36,010 nt of DNA. Origin: Candidatus Binatus sp. GTDB lineage: Bacteria; Desulfobacterota; Binatia; Binatales; Binataceae. How positions within the stretch are numbered: the first letter of the stretch is position 1; each line of letters starts with the position of its first letter. The notes under the pieces were generated by a model. The model made no database searches, was not told where the DNA came from, and worked only from the letters and a program-made list of their open reading frames with translations. Position numbers and translations under genes: made by a program. Of this stretch, positions 1 to 7,694 are shown piece by piece. The DNA lies in assembly GCF_036567905.1 (NCBI RefSeq), contig NZ_DATCTO010000004.1, forward strand, positions 1-36,010, in the 5' to 3' direction.

Positions 1-1199
1 TTGAGTTGGCGGCGGTGGCGGACCTGAGGGTCAAGCTGGTCGCCGCGCTTGGCGTGCCGGCGAAACTGATTACGCGCGACGCCGCGGCGGTGGTCGCGCG
101 TCCCGATATCGATATCGTGGTCGAACTGTTTGGCGGCTACGAGCCGGCCCGCGCACTGATCATGCAGGCTCTGGCGGCGGGCAAGGACGTCGTTACCGCG
201 AACAAGGCTTTGCTCGCAGAGCATGGCGGCGAGATTTTCCGCGAGGCCGGGATGCGCGGCCTGGCGGTCGGTTTCGAGGCAAGCGTCGGCGGCGGCGTGC
301 CGATCATCCGCACCCTGCGCGAGGCGCTGGCCGGCGATCGCCAACGCGCGGCTTATGGAATCGTCAACGGCACCTGCAATTCCATCCTCACCACGATGAC
401 GGAGGACGGCGTCGAGTTCAGCGCCGCGCTCGCCGACGCGCAGGACAGGGGCCTGGCCGAGAAAAACCCCGCGCTCGATGTCGAGGGGCATGATTCGGCC
501 CACAAACTTTGTCTGCTGGTCACGCTTGCCTTTGGCGTGATGGTGAAACCGGCGCAGATTTATACCGAAGGGATCACGCGGATTACGCAGGCCGACATCG
601 CCTACGCGCGCGAGCTTGGCTACGCGATCAAACTGCTTGCCATCGGCAAGGATGACGACGGCGCGATCGAGGCGCGGGTGCATCCCACGATGATCCCACA
701 ACGCCACCTGCTGGCCGGCGTCGGCGGCGCGTACAATGCGATCTATATCCACGGCGACGCGCTCGGCGCGACAATGTATTCGGGACTCGGCGCGGGCGAG
801 ATGCCCACGGCGACGGCGGTGGTGGCCGATATGCTGGAAATCGCGCGGCATCGTCTGGCCGCAGGCTCGGCGCGGGCGCACGCGTTTGGATTTCCGATCC
901 GCCTGATGAAGAGCGCCAGTGTCAAGCCGATGGACGACGTGGTATGCGAGTATTACCTGCGGTTCATGGCGCGGGATAAGCCCGGGGTGCTTGGCGCGAT
1001 CGCGACGGTGCTCGGCCGTCACGGGCTTTCGATCGCGTCGGTGATCCAGAAGGGTCGCGGAGCGGCGCGGACGGTGCCGATTATCATGCGGACCCATGAC
1101 GCGCCCGAGCGCAGCCTGAAACGCGCGCTGGCGGAGATTCGAAGGAAGAAAATCGTGCAGTCGGCCCCCGCGTTTATCCGAATCGAGGAGAAGCTTTAG
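1..1199 (+). CDS. hom: Homoserine dehydrogenase, N-terminus cut by window edge
   Basis: This enzyme catalyses NAD(P)H-dependent reduction of aspartate semialdehyde to homoserine, in the threonine/methionine branch. The frame is open to the left edge, first full codon at position 3, so the Rossmann N-terminus (roughly 35-40 residues) lies outside the window. Visible signatures are the central ELFGG and TANKALLA stretches, the EASVGGGVPII segment and the NGTCN motif, followed by the catalytic domain. A C-terminal ACT domain (around RFMARDKPGVLGAIATVLGRHG) suggests feedback control by an amino acid, usually threonine. The TTG at position 6 is not a believable start because it would delete the nucleotide-binding fold. 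thrC follows 3 bases after the stop and the ApgM-type kinase candidate comes next, giving a threonine operon. The family assignment is very secure. Confidence 0.95.
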   Translation, partial: ELAAVADLRVKLVAALGVPAKLITRDAAAVVARPDIDIVVELFGGYEPARALIMQALAAGKDVVTANKALLAEHGGEIFREAGMRGLAVGFEASVGGGVPIIRTLREALAGDRQRAAYGIVNGTCNSILTTMTEDGVEFSAALADAQDRGLAEKNPALDVEGHDSAHKLCLLVTLAFGVMVKPAQIYTEGITRITQADIAYARELGYAIKLLAIGKDDDGAIEARVHPTMIPQRHLLAGVGGAYNAIYIHGDALGATMYSGLGAGEMPTATAVVADMLEIARHRLAAGSARAHAFGFPIRLMKSASVKPMDDVVCEYYLRFMARDKPGVLGAIATVLGRHGLSIASVIQKGRGAARTVPIIMRTHDAPERSLKRALAEIRRKKIVQSAPAFIRIEEKL

Positions 1200-1202
1200 G
1201 CG

Positions 1203-2306
1203 ATGGCGTCGGACTCCAAGCGCGGATCGAAAGAGCAGCGGCTGTCTTACTGGCCCGGACTGATCGAGCATTACCGCCGCTTCCTGCCGGTGACGGATTC
1301 GACGCCGGTGGTCACCCTGAACGAAGGCAACACGCCGCTTATCGAGGTGCCCGTGCTGGCAAAGCGGCTCGGGCCAAACATCAAGGTTTACTTTAAGTTC
1401 GAAGGCGCCAACCCGACCGGCTCGTTCAAAGACCGGGGCATGACGCTGGCGATTTCGAAGGCGTTGGGCGAGGGCGCGCGCGCGGTAATCTGCGCTTCGA
1501 CCGGCAACACGGCGGCGTCCGCGGCTGCCTACGCCGGACGCGCGGGGCTCAAGGCGTACGTGCTGATTCCCAAGGGCGCGGTGGCGCTTGGCAAGCTGTC
1601 GCAAAGCGTGATGCATGGCGCGCGGGTGCTCGAGGTGATTGGCAACTTCGACGTCTGCCTGAAGCTGGTGCGCGATCTTGCGGAGCGGGATCCGGTCAGG
1701 ATTCGGCTGGTCAACAGTGTCAATCCCGATCGAATCGCGGGGCAGAAAACGGCGGCGTTCGAGATTTGCGATCAATTGGGCGACGCGCCGACGCATCATT
1801 TTCTGCCGGTCGGCAACGCCGGGAATATTACGGCCTACTGGGCCGGCTACCAGGAATATAAATCCGTGGGATTGAGCGAGCGGCTGCCGAAGATGATGGG
1901 CTACCAGGCGGCAGAGTCGGCGCCGATTGTGGTCGGCCATCCGATCGACGACCCGCATACCATCGCGACGGCGATCAAAATCGGCAATCCCGCGAGCTGG
2001 AAGAGCGCGACCAGCGCGCGCGACGAGTCGGGCGGGACTATCGACATCGTGACCGATTCGGAGATCCTCGCGGCGTATCGCTTGATCGCGAGCGGCGGCG
2101 TGTTCGCGGAGCCGGCGTCGGCCGCGTCGGTCGCGGGGCTGCTCAAGTACGCGGGCGCCGGGATGCTCAAGCCGGGCGCGGTCGTCGTGTGCACGCTCAC
2201 CGGACACGGTTTGAAGGATCCCGACACGGCGCTCAAGAACTTAAGCAACACGATCGTGGTCGAACCGGAGTTGGCGAAAGTGCTGAAAGTTCTGGAGCGC
2301 GAATAA
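1203..2306 (+). CDS. thrC: Threonine synthase
   Basis: A pyridoxal-phosphate enzyme that converts O-phosphohomoserine to threonine and phosphate. The protein has 367 residues, typical of the shorter bacterial/archaeal class. The PLP lysine sits in the [12 protein letters not shown] motif. Other family marks are [12 protein letters not shown] near the N-terminus, the [14 protein letters not shown] phosphate-binding loop and the VGNAGNI segment. The ATG at 1203 lies 3 bases after hom, so the two are surely co-transcribed and probably translationally coupled. Its substrate requires a homoserine kinase. No GHMP-type thrB is present, and the next gene is the proposed replacement. Confidence 0.96.
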   Translation: MASDSKRGSKEQRLSYWPGLIEHYRRFLPVTDSTPVVTLNEGNTPLIEVPVLAKRLGPNIKVYFKFEGANPTGSFKDRGMTLAISKALGEGARAVICASTGNTAASAAAYAGRAGLKAYVLIPKGAVALGKLSQSVMHGARVLEVIGNFDVCLKLVRDLAERDPVRIRLVNSVNPDRIAGQKTAAFEICDQLGDAPTHHFLPVGNAGNITAYWAGYQEYKSVGLSERLPKMMGYQAAESAPIVVGHPIDDPHTIATAIKIGNPASWKSATSARDESGGTIDIVTDSEILAAYRLIASGGVFAEPASAASVAGLLKYAGAGMLKPGAVVVCTLTGHGLKDPDTALKNLSNTIVVEPELAKVLKVLERE

Positions 2307-2338
2307 GCGGCGCGACTCGAAGCGGACCGATTGATGCG

Positions 2339-3568
2339 ATGAAGTACGTCATCATACACGGCGACGGGATGGCCGATTGGCCGTGCGAGGAACTCGGCGG
2401 GATGACGCCGCTGGCGGCAGCGCACAAGCCCAACATGGACCTGATGGCGACGCGCGGGACGCTCGGGATGGTCGCAACGATTCCCAAGGGGATGCCCCCG
2501 GGCAGCGACGTCGGCACGATGACGATGCTGGGCTACGACCCGGCGCGCTATCACACCGGGCGCGCGCCAATCGAAGCGGCGAGCCAGGGAATCGAGATGG
2601 GGCCGCGCGACGTGGTGTTTCGAATGAATCTCGTATCGCTGAAGCCGGGTGACGGCGGCGCGATGATAATGAACGATTTCACCGCGGGCCATATTACCAG
2701 CGAAGAAGCCGCGCAGATCGTCGCCGACCTGCGCAAGCATCTGGCCGGCGGCGGAATCGAGTTTTTCAACGGCGTCAGCTACCGGCATCTGATGATGTGG
2801 CGCGGCGGAGTCGCGACGACCCATCTCACGCCCCCGCACGACATCACGGGCAAGCCCGTCGAGGCGTATCTGCCCAAGGGCGCGGGCGCGGATTTGCTCC
2901 GCGATCTGATGCGGCGTTCGGCGGAGATTTTGCGCGAACATCCGGTGAACAAGGCGCGCCGAGCCGGCGGCAAAACCGAGGCGACTTCGGCGTGGTTTTG
3001 GGGGCAGGGCACGCGGCCCGCGGTGCCGACGCTGAAGGAACGCTTCGGCGTCGAGGGCTCGGTGATATCGGCCGTCGATCTGGTCAACGGCCTGGGCCGG
3101 CTGGCCGGGCTGAACCTGATCAAGGTTCCGGGAGCCACCGGATTTCTCGATACCGATTACGCCGCCAAGGCGCGTTACGGTCTCGAAGCGCTCAAAGCGC
3201 GCGACTTCCTGCTGCTGCATATCGAGGCGCCCGACGAGGCCGGTCACATGGGCCGCGCCGACCTGAAGAAGGAAGCGATCGAGCGTATCGACGAGTTGAT
3301 TATCGGGCCGATGCTCGCGGGACTGGGCGGCTTGGGCGAGTTTGCGATTCTGCTGATGCCGGATCACGCCACGCCGAGCCAGCTCAAGACTCATTCGCCG
3401 GAACCCGTCCCGTTCGCGCTGATGACGTCGGCGCAGTCGAAAGCGGGCGCCGGCGCGCCGCGCCGCTACACGGAAAGCGACGGTACCGCGGCGGGCCTGC
3501 TCGTCGGCGACGGCTATCACCTGATAGAATCGCTGTTCGGACGCCCGCTGAAGACTGCATCGAACTGA
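2339..3568 (+). CDS. apgM: ApgM-type phosphoglycerate mutase family; proposed homoserine kinase
   Basis: A 409-residue member of the alkaline-phosphatase superfamily, archaeal-type cofactor-independent phosphoglycerate mutase branch. Metal and nucleophile positions are visible: HGDGMAD (Asp9), PPGSDVGT (Ser56 as the phosphorylated serine), HIEAPDEAGHMGR and LLMPDHATPS. One subgroup of this family, regularly found beside hom and thrC in bacteria lacking ThrB, has been proposed as an alternative homoserine kinase (TIGR02535-type). The position here, 32 bases after thrC in the same operon, favours that role. A glycolytic mutase role remains possible, and glpX downstream is consistent with central carbon metabolism. 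The ATG at 2339 starts exactly at the family N-terminus (MKYVIIHGDG); the frame is open further upstream but overlaps thrC. Confidence 0.88.
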   Translation: MKYVIIHGDGMADWPCEELGGMTPLAAAHKPNMDLMATRGTLGMVATIPKGMPPGSDVGTMTMLGYDPARYHTGRAPIEAASQGIEMGPRDVVFRMNLVSLKPGDGGAMIMNDFTAGHITSEEAAQIVADLRKHLAGGGIEFFNGVSYRHLMMWRGGVATTHLTPPHDITGKPVEAYLPKGAGADLLRDLMRRSAEILREHPVNKARRAGGKTEATSAWFWGQGTRPAVPTLKERFGVEGSVISAVDLVNGLGRLAGLNLIKVPGATGFLDTDYAAKARYGLEALKARDFLLLHIEAPDEAGHMGRADLKKEAIERIDELIIGPMLAGLGGLGEFAILLMPDHATPSQLKTHSPEPVPFALMTSAQSKAGAGAPRRYTESDGTAAGLLVGDGYHLIESLFGRPLKTASN

Positions 3569-3581
3569 CCTGGAGGCCCGG

Positions 3582-4535
3582 ATGGAACGGAATCTTGCCC
3601 TCGAAGTAGTACGCGCGACGGAAGCCGCGGCGCTGGCGGCGGCGCGTTTCATCGGTAAGGGCGACGAGCGGCTGGCGGATCGAGCGGCGTGCGACGCGAT
3701 GCGCAAGACGCTGAACTCGGTCGCGATGGACGGCAAGATAGTGATCGGCGAAGGCAAAGAGGGCGACGCCGAGTTTTTGTACGAGGGCGAAATCGTCGGC
3801 ACCGGCGCCGGAACCGAAATTGACGTCGCGCTCGACGCGATCGAAGGTTCGCTGATCTGCGCCACCGGCGGACCCAACGCGCTGTCGTGCGTTGCGCTGG
3901 CGGAGCGCGGGCGAATCCTGCGCTGCCCCGATACTTACATGGACAAGGTCGCGTGCGGGCCCGCCGGGCGCGGCGTGATCGATATCGACAGGTCGCCGAC
4001 CGACAATCTCAAGGCACTGGCCGAAGCAAAAAAAGTTTACGTCGAGGATTTGCGGGTCGCGATCCTCGACCGCCCGCGCCATGAGAAGTTGATCAATGAA
4101 GTGCGCCGCGCCGGCGCCGGGATCAAGATGCTGTCGGCCGGCGACCTGTCCGCCGCGATCGCCACCACCCGGCCGGAGAGCGAAATCGACGTGCTGATCG
4201 GAATCGGCGGCGCGCATCAGGGCGTGCTGGCCGGCGCCGCGATTCGTTCCGCCGGTGGCGAGATGCAGTGCCGCTTCGTGCCGCGCAACCCGGAGGAGGC
4301 GGAGGCGTGCCTGGCGATGGGAATCATGGATTTGAAGCATCGCTACACGCTGGAGGAACTGGCGGGAGACAACGTGATGTTCGCGGCGACGGGAGTGACC
4401 ACCGGCGACTATCTGCGCGGCGTGCGATTCTTTTCCGGCGGCGCGATGACCAACAGCGTCGTGATGCGCTCGAAGACGCACACGATCCGCTTCATCGAGG
4501 CGATTCATCGTTTCGATTTCAAGCCCGAGTACTAA
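3582..4535 (+). CDS. glpX: Fructose-1,6-bisphosphatase, class II (GlpX)
   Basis: This enzyme hydrolyses fructose 1,6-bisphosphate to fructose 6-phosphate in gluconeogenesis. The 317-residue length is normal for GlpX. Signatures in order are MDGKIVIGEGKEGDAEFLYEG (metal site), DVALDAIEGS (counterpart of the usual DPIEGT), GIGGAHQGVLAGAAIRSAGGEM and the C-terminal AATGVTTGDYLRGV loop. The start ATG is preceded by a GGAGG-like ribosome site (tggaggcccgg) and lies 13 bases after the ApgM-type gene, so it belongs to the same transcript. Some GlpX proteins also act on sedoheptulose bisphosphate; the sequence does not decide this. Confidence 0.95.
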   Translation: MERNLALEVVRATEAAALAAARFIGKGDERLADRAACDAMRKTLNSVAMDGKIVIGEGKEGDAEFLYEGEIVGTGAGTEIDVALDAIEGSLICATGGPNALSCVALAERGRILRCPDTYMDKVACGPAGRGVIDIDRSPTDNLKALAEAKKVYVEDLRVAILDRPRHEKLINEVRRAGAGIKMLSAGDLSAAIATTRPESEIDVLIGIGGAHQGVLAGAAIRSAGGEMQCRFVPRNPEEAEACLAMGIMDLKHRYTLEELAGDNVMFAATGVTTGDYLRGVRFFSGGAMTNSVVMRSKTHTIRFIEAIHRFDFKPEY

Positions 4536-4561
4536 GCCGGCTTGCGGGAAGGTAGCTGGAA

Positions 4562-4753
4562 ATGTGGCTGCGCGTGACGATGGATGGCAAGCCGATGATG
4601 ATTAACGGTGATCGGGTGCTGAAAATCGTGGAGATCCCGGGCGGGGAAGGGCATCGCGGATGCCACGTGTATCTCTCGCTCACCGACTACCTGGTCGTCG
4701 ATCAATCGCTGCGCGAGATGATGATCTCGCTCGGCTTCGAAGAGCGGCAGTAG
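4562..4753 (+). CDS. Small conserved-looking protein, possibly FlbD-like fold
   Basis: A 63-residue protein with a purine-rich ribosome site (gggaaggtagctggaa) before the ATG. It lies 26 bases after glpX and 3 bases before the methyltransferase, so it is almost certainly translated as part of the operon. The pattern of alternating hydrophobic residues (MMINGDRVLKIVEI, then VYLSLTDYLVVDQSLREMM) resembles the small beta-rich FlbD family: asks for an 'ING' strand, a turn, a strand ending in V-D/E-S, then a short helix. That is only a pattern resemblance and I give it no function. There is no signal peptide, membrane segment or metal motif. The single cysteine is in GHRGCHVY. Confidence 0.7.
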   Translation: MWLRVTMDGKPMMINGDRVLKIVEIPGGEGHRGCHVYLSLTDYLVVDQSLREMMISLGFEERQ

Positions 4754-4756
4754 TCC

Positions 4757-5548
4757 TTGCCAGATTCGCAATCGCGGCCGATCGAGGGCGACGTAGTCGT
4801 TCGCCGGCGCGGGCGAAGCGACGGACTGTTCGGCGCGATGAAGCCGGGAGTCGTGCTCGACATCCCGGCGGGCGGAGCGATCCAGTCGCGCGCGCTGTCG
4901 GCTTTGGGCTACCGCGTCGTTTCGGTCGATCTTTTTCCTGCGGCGTGGCGCGAACCGGCCGCCGCATGGGTTTGCGCGGATGCCAACGAGGCGCTGCCGT
5001 TTCGCGACGAGTCCTTCGACTACGTGCTGTCGCGCGAAGGGATCGAGCATCTCGAGGATCAGATGGGATTTCTCCGCGATTGCGCGCGCGTGATCAGGCC
5101 CGGCGGAAAGATCGTGCTGACCACGCCCAACCTGATGCATCTGTCGGCCCGGGCCAGCGGCTTTCTCACCGGGCAGCGCAATCTGCGCCGCGGCTTGATG
5201 AACGAGATTCAGACGCCGCGCAGCCGCAATCCGCGGCGGATTTATCACGGCCACGCGTTCATGCTCGACTACTATCGCGCGCGATATATGATGCGGCTGG
5301 CGGGCTTTGACCATCTCGAGGTTTACACCGACCGCTGGAGTCCCACCTCGGTGGCGATGTCGCCGTTCGTCCCGATTTTGTGGATGGCGATGAAATTTTC
5401 GGCGGCTGCATCCGCCCGCAACGCGCGCCGCCCCGGCCATCGCCCGCCGCGCGACGAGGTCACTCGCGAGATCATCGGCCACGTGCTGTCGCCGGCGCTC
5501 CTGTACGGCAAGCGGATGGTGATCGTGGCCGAGCGCGGGGCGTCCTGA
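4757..5548 (+). CDS. Class I SAM-dependent methyltransferase
   Basis: A 263-residue protein with a Rossmann methyltransferase core: motif I VVLDIPAGGAIQSRAL (residues about 32-47), acidic motif II VVSVDLFP, then CADANEALPFRDESFDYVLSREGIEHL and the post-core PGGKIVLTTPN. This is the Methyltransf_11/UbiE-like group, often acting on small molecules, lipids or glycans; the substrate cannot be read from the sequence. The start is probably the TTG at 4757, three bases after the previous stop; no ATG occurs before the SAM motif apart from one at residue 28. The arginine/alanine-rich C-terminal half is not recognisable. It is the last gene of the hom operon and converges on the cysteine-repeat lipoprotein gene, 10 bases away. 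Confidence 0.85.
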   Translation: MPDSQSRPIEGDVVVRRRGRSDGLFGAMKPGVVLDIPAGGAIQSRALSALGYRVVSVDLFPAAWREPAAAWVCADANEALPFRDESFDYVLSREGIEHLEDQMGFLRDCARVIRPGGKIVLTTPNLMHLSARASGFLTGQRNLRRGLMNEIQTPRSRNPRRIYHGHAFMLDYYRARYMMRLAGFDHLEVYTDRWSPTSVAMSPFVPILWMAMKFSAAASARNARRPGHRPPRDEVTREIIGHVLSPALLYGKRMVIVAERGAS

Positions 5549-5558
5549 GCGGATCTCG

Positions 5559-6038
5559 CTACATCGTTTGCAAGGCCTGGCAGGTGTTTGAATCCGGCTT
5601 GAACTGGCCGCTCAGGCACGCCAGCTTGGCCGCGCCGATCAGCGCGGGCTCGTCCCATTTCGCCGGCCACGGACCGGTGTTGACGGCAGCGCACGCCGGG
5701 TCGTTGCCCGTCGAGCACCATGAACTCAACTCACCGTGGAGGACGGCGAGTTGTTGGCACGCGTCCTGTTTGCCGGCGTTGCAAGCGGGGGTTTGCGTCT
5801 CGAGCGGCGCGGTGGATTCGATGGCAACCTTGGTGTCGCTGAGCGCCTGCACGATCGTATGACAGGCGGCCTGGTTGCCTTCATTGCATTTCTCGGCTGA
5901 TTCAGCGCGAATCTTGTTGACAAATTGCTGCGCCTGCGGAGTGCATCCGGATGCGGCGGCGAGCACGATGGCGGGAGCGAGCAAGCCGGCGATCGCGCGG
6001 ACGCTCGCGGCGGCATAGTCCCTGGATTTGCCTGGCAC
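5559..6038 (-). CDS. Lipoprotein with four paired-cysteine (Sel1/Hcp-like) repeats
   Basis: About 159 residues from a GTG at 6038. The frame continues upstream to a TTG at 6089, but the shorter form gives a proper lipoprotein signal: basic start, hydrophobic run GLLAPAIVLAAA and lipobox AASGC with Cys32. The mature part has four cysteine pairs: KCNEGNQAAC, ACNAGKQDAC, WCSTGNDPAC (each CX7C) and ACLSGQFKPDSNTC (CX11C). The consensus C-x2-G-x3-A/x-C recalls the disulphide-bridged Sel1-like repeats of Helicobacter Hcp proteins, here much shortened. It is probably membrane-anchored and exposed to the periplasm. The function is unknown. It is a single gene, convergent with the methyltransferase and divergent from the crotonase gene. 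Confidence 0.75.
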   Translation of the reverse strand: MPGKSRDYAAASVRAIAGLLAPAIVLAAASGCTPQAQQFVNKIRAESAEKCNEGNQAACHTIVQALSDTKVAIESTAPLETQTPACNAGKQDACQQLAVLHGELSSWCSTGNDPACAAVNTGPWPAKWDEPALIGAAKLACLSGQFKPDSNTCQALQTM

Positions 6039-6195
6039 GGGCGCATTGTTTCGCGCGCGATGAGTTCCACGCAAGCAGCGGCCCGGCAAACTTCGCGCTC
6101 CGGCGGGGGTTGACAGTCAAACCGCGCAGGGCGGAACTAGAAGCGCGGGACTCGTGGCACCGCGCGGGCGGCGCGATTTTCCAAGGAGCGGGCAG

Positions 6196-6975
6196 GTGGA
6201 CCTCAAAAATATAATTTTCGAAAAAGCCGCGATTGCGACCCTGACCGTTAACCGTCCGGCGGCGCTCAACGCGTTGAATCGCGAGGTGCTCGAGGAAATG
6301 GCGCGCGTGATTCGCGAGGTCCGCCACGACTCGTCGGTGCGCGTGCTAATCGTCACAGGCGCGGGCGATCGGGCGTTCGTCGCAGGCGCGGATATCGCCG
6401 CGATGTCCAAAATGTCGGCGGCTGACGGACTCGATTTTTCGCGCCTGGGCCATCGCGTAATGGAAAGTTTCGAGGACCTGCCGATTCCCGTCATCGCGGC
6501 GGTCAACGGCTTCGCGCTCGGCGGCGGCCTGGAGCTTGCGCTCGCGTGCGACCTGATCATCGCCAGCGATAAGGCCCGTTTCGGGCAGCCCGAGATAAAT
6601 CTCGGACTCATCCCGGGCTTCGGCGGCACGCAGCGCCTGCCGCATCGAATCGGCCATAACAAGGCGCGCGAGCTGATCATGACGGGCGAGATGTTCGACG
6701 CGAAGACGGCGCTTGAACTGGGCCTCGCAAACCAGGTCGTGGCGGCCGCCGAGCTTGCCGAAAGCGCGCGCAAGCTGGCGGAAAAACTCGCGGCCAAATC
6801 CGCGGTTGCGCTGCGCCAGGCGAAGGCCGCGCTGCGGGCCGCGTTCACGATGGAAGAGGATGCCGGCTTGCGCTTCGAGCAGCAGGCGTTCGGGGTAGTG
6901 TTCGGCAGCGCGGATCGAGTCGAGGGAACCAGCGCATTCGTCGAGAAGCGGCCGCCCAACTGGCGGCACAAGTAG
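6196..6975 (+). CDS. Enoyl-CoA hydratase (crotonase family)
   Basis: This enzyme adds water to 2-enoyl-CoA, the second step of beta-oxidation. The protein has 259 residues, the standard crotonase length. The oxyanion-hole segment AFVAGADIAAM and the GGGLELALACD block are present, and both catalytic glutamates are kept (Glu113 and Glu133, the latter in FGQPEINLG). The GTG at 6196 was chosen because of a ribosome site (aaggagcgggcag) and because it gives the family N-terminus. An ATG at 6154 in frame would add 14 poorly conserved residues. The neighbours downstream (DUF35 protein and thiolase) fit acyl-CoA breakdown. Substrate chain length is not determined. Confidence 0.93.
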   Translation: MDLKNIIFEKAAIATLTVNRPAALNALNREVLEEMARVIREVRHDSSVRVLIVTGAGDRAFVAGADIAAMSKMSAADGLDFSRLGHRVMESFEDLPIPVIAAVNGFALGGGLELALACDLIIASDKARFGQPEINLGLIPGFGGTQRLPHRIGHNKARELIMTGEMFDAKTALELGLANQVVAAAELAESARKLAEKLAAKSAVALRQAKAALRAAFTMEEDAGLRFEQQAFGVVFGSADRVEGTSAFVEKRPPNWRHK

Positions 6976-7180
6976 CCTTCGCGGGGCGCGGCGCGAGCGT
7001 CCTACCGCTCGATTTTCGCCGGCCTCGCATAACGGCCCCACGGCTCGATTTACGGCGCGGGCGCGAGGGTTGACGACTTCCAGCTCCCTGTGGGAAACTC
7101 CGGCCAAAGCGGAAGACGGCGCCGCCGCACGGGCGGCGTTAGTCATTCTGACCCATCATTGAACCGTTCGGAGGATCTGT
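6976..7180 (+). other. Intergenic region before the DUF35-thiolase pair
   Basis: This stretch between the crotonase and the DUF35 gene has no credible gene. It holds a TTGACG at 7070-7075 without a convincing -10. A GC-rich hairpin (cgccgcc at 7120-7126 pairing with ggcggcg at 7132-7138, loop of five) is followed only by a weak T-rich stretch, so it may be a poor terminator. A good ribosome site (ggagg) precedes the ATG at 7181. Confidence 0.4.
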
Positions 7181-7621
7181 ATGGCTGAGCAGGCTCAAGC
7201 TACTGACACAGGACCGCGCCCAATTGTTCCATGGCTGAAATTGGCGCCCAAGCCCCATCTCGAAGCTATCAAGTGCGCGTGCGGCGCGATTTATATCGAT
7301 CCCAAGCGCGTCGCATGCTCGAAGTGCGGCGAGACCGACAAGTTCACTCCGCTGCCCTTGTCCGACAAGGGCAAGGTGTACGTGTTCTCGGTCGTGCATC
7401 AGTCATATCCGGGAATCAAGACGCCGTTTGTGACGGCGATTGTCGATCTGCCCGAGGGCATCAGCGTCCGCGCGACTCTGACCGACGTCGATCCCGAGCA
7501 GGCGCAGAAGGAACCCAACAAGATTTTCAACCTGCCGGTTGAGTTGGTGACCGGCGTTGCGGCCAAGGATCGCGAAGGGCACGACGTAGTCGCCTTTTCA
7601 TACCGGCCGAGCAAGAATTAG
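7181..7621 (+). CDS. DUF35 Zn-ribbon/OB-fold protein, thiolase partner
   Basis: A 146-residue protein with a rubredoxin-like zinc ribbon (Cys32, Cys34, Cys46, Cys49: KCACG and CSKCG), followed by an OB-fold domain with YVFSVVHQSYPGIKTPFVTAI. In this family (DUF35_N plus OB-fold) members bind thiolase-like enzymes of the SCP-x/HMG-CoA-synthase type, hold them in complexes and can channel acyl-CoA intermediates. The gene next to it is exactly such a thiolase, 73 bases downstream, so a physical complex is very likely. The ribosome site ggaggatctgt supports the ATG at 7181. The role in a complex is inference from family and context. Confidence 0.9.
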   Translation: MAEQAQATDTGPRPIVPWLKLAPKPHLEAIKCACGAIYIDPKRVACSKCGETDKFTPLPLSDKGKVYVFSVVHQSYPGIKTPFVTAIVDLPEGISVRATLTDVDPEQAQKEPNKIFNLPVELVTGVAAKDREGHDVVAFSYRPSKN

Positions 7622-7694
7622 GGCGCCCAGCAAGCGCGCCGAGCAATATTACGACGGACCCGGGCTTGCAGCCGGGCCGCCAGGAGGAATCAAG

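Noticed and set aside
1901..3877. A long antisense frame on the minus strand (658 codons)
   Set aside because: It lies opposite thrC, the ApgM-type gene and glpX, all of which are clear families. It is arginine-rich with no domain, as expected of GC-rich shadow frames.
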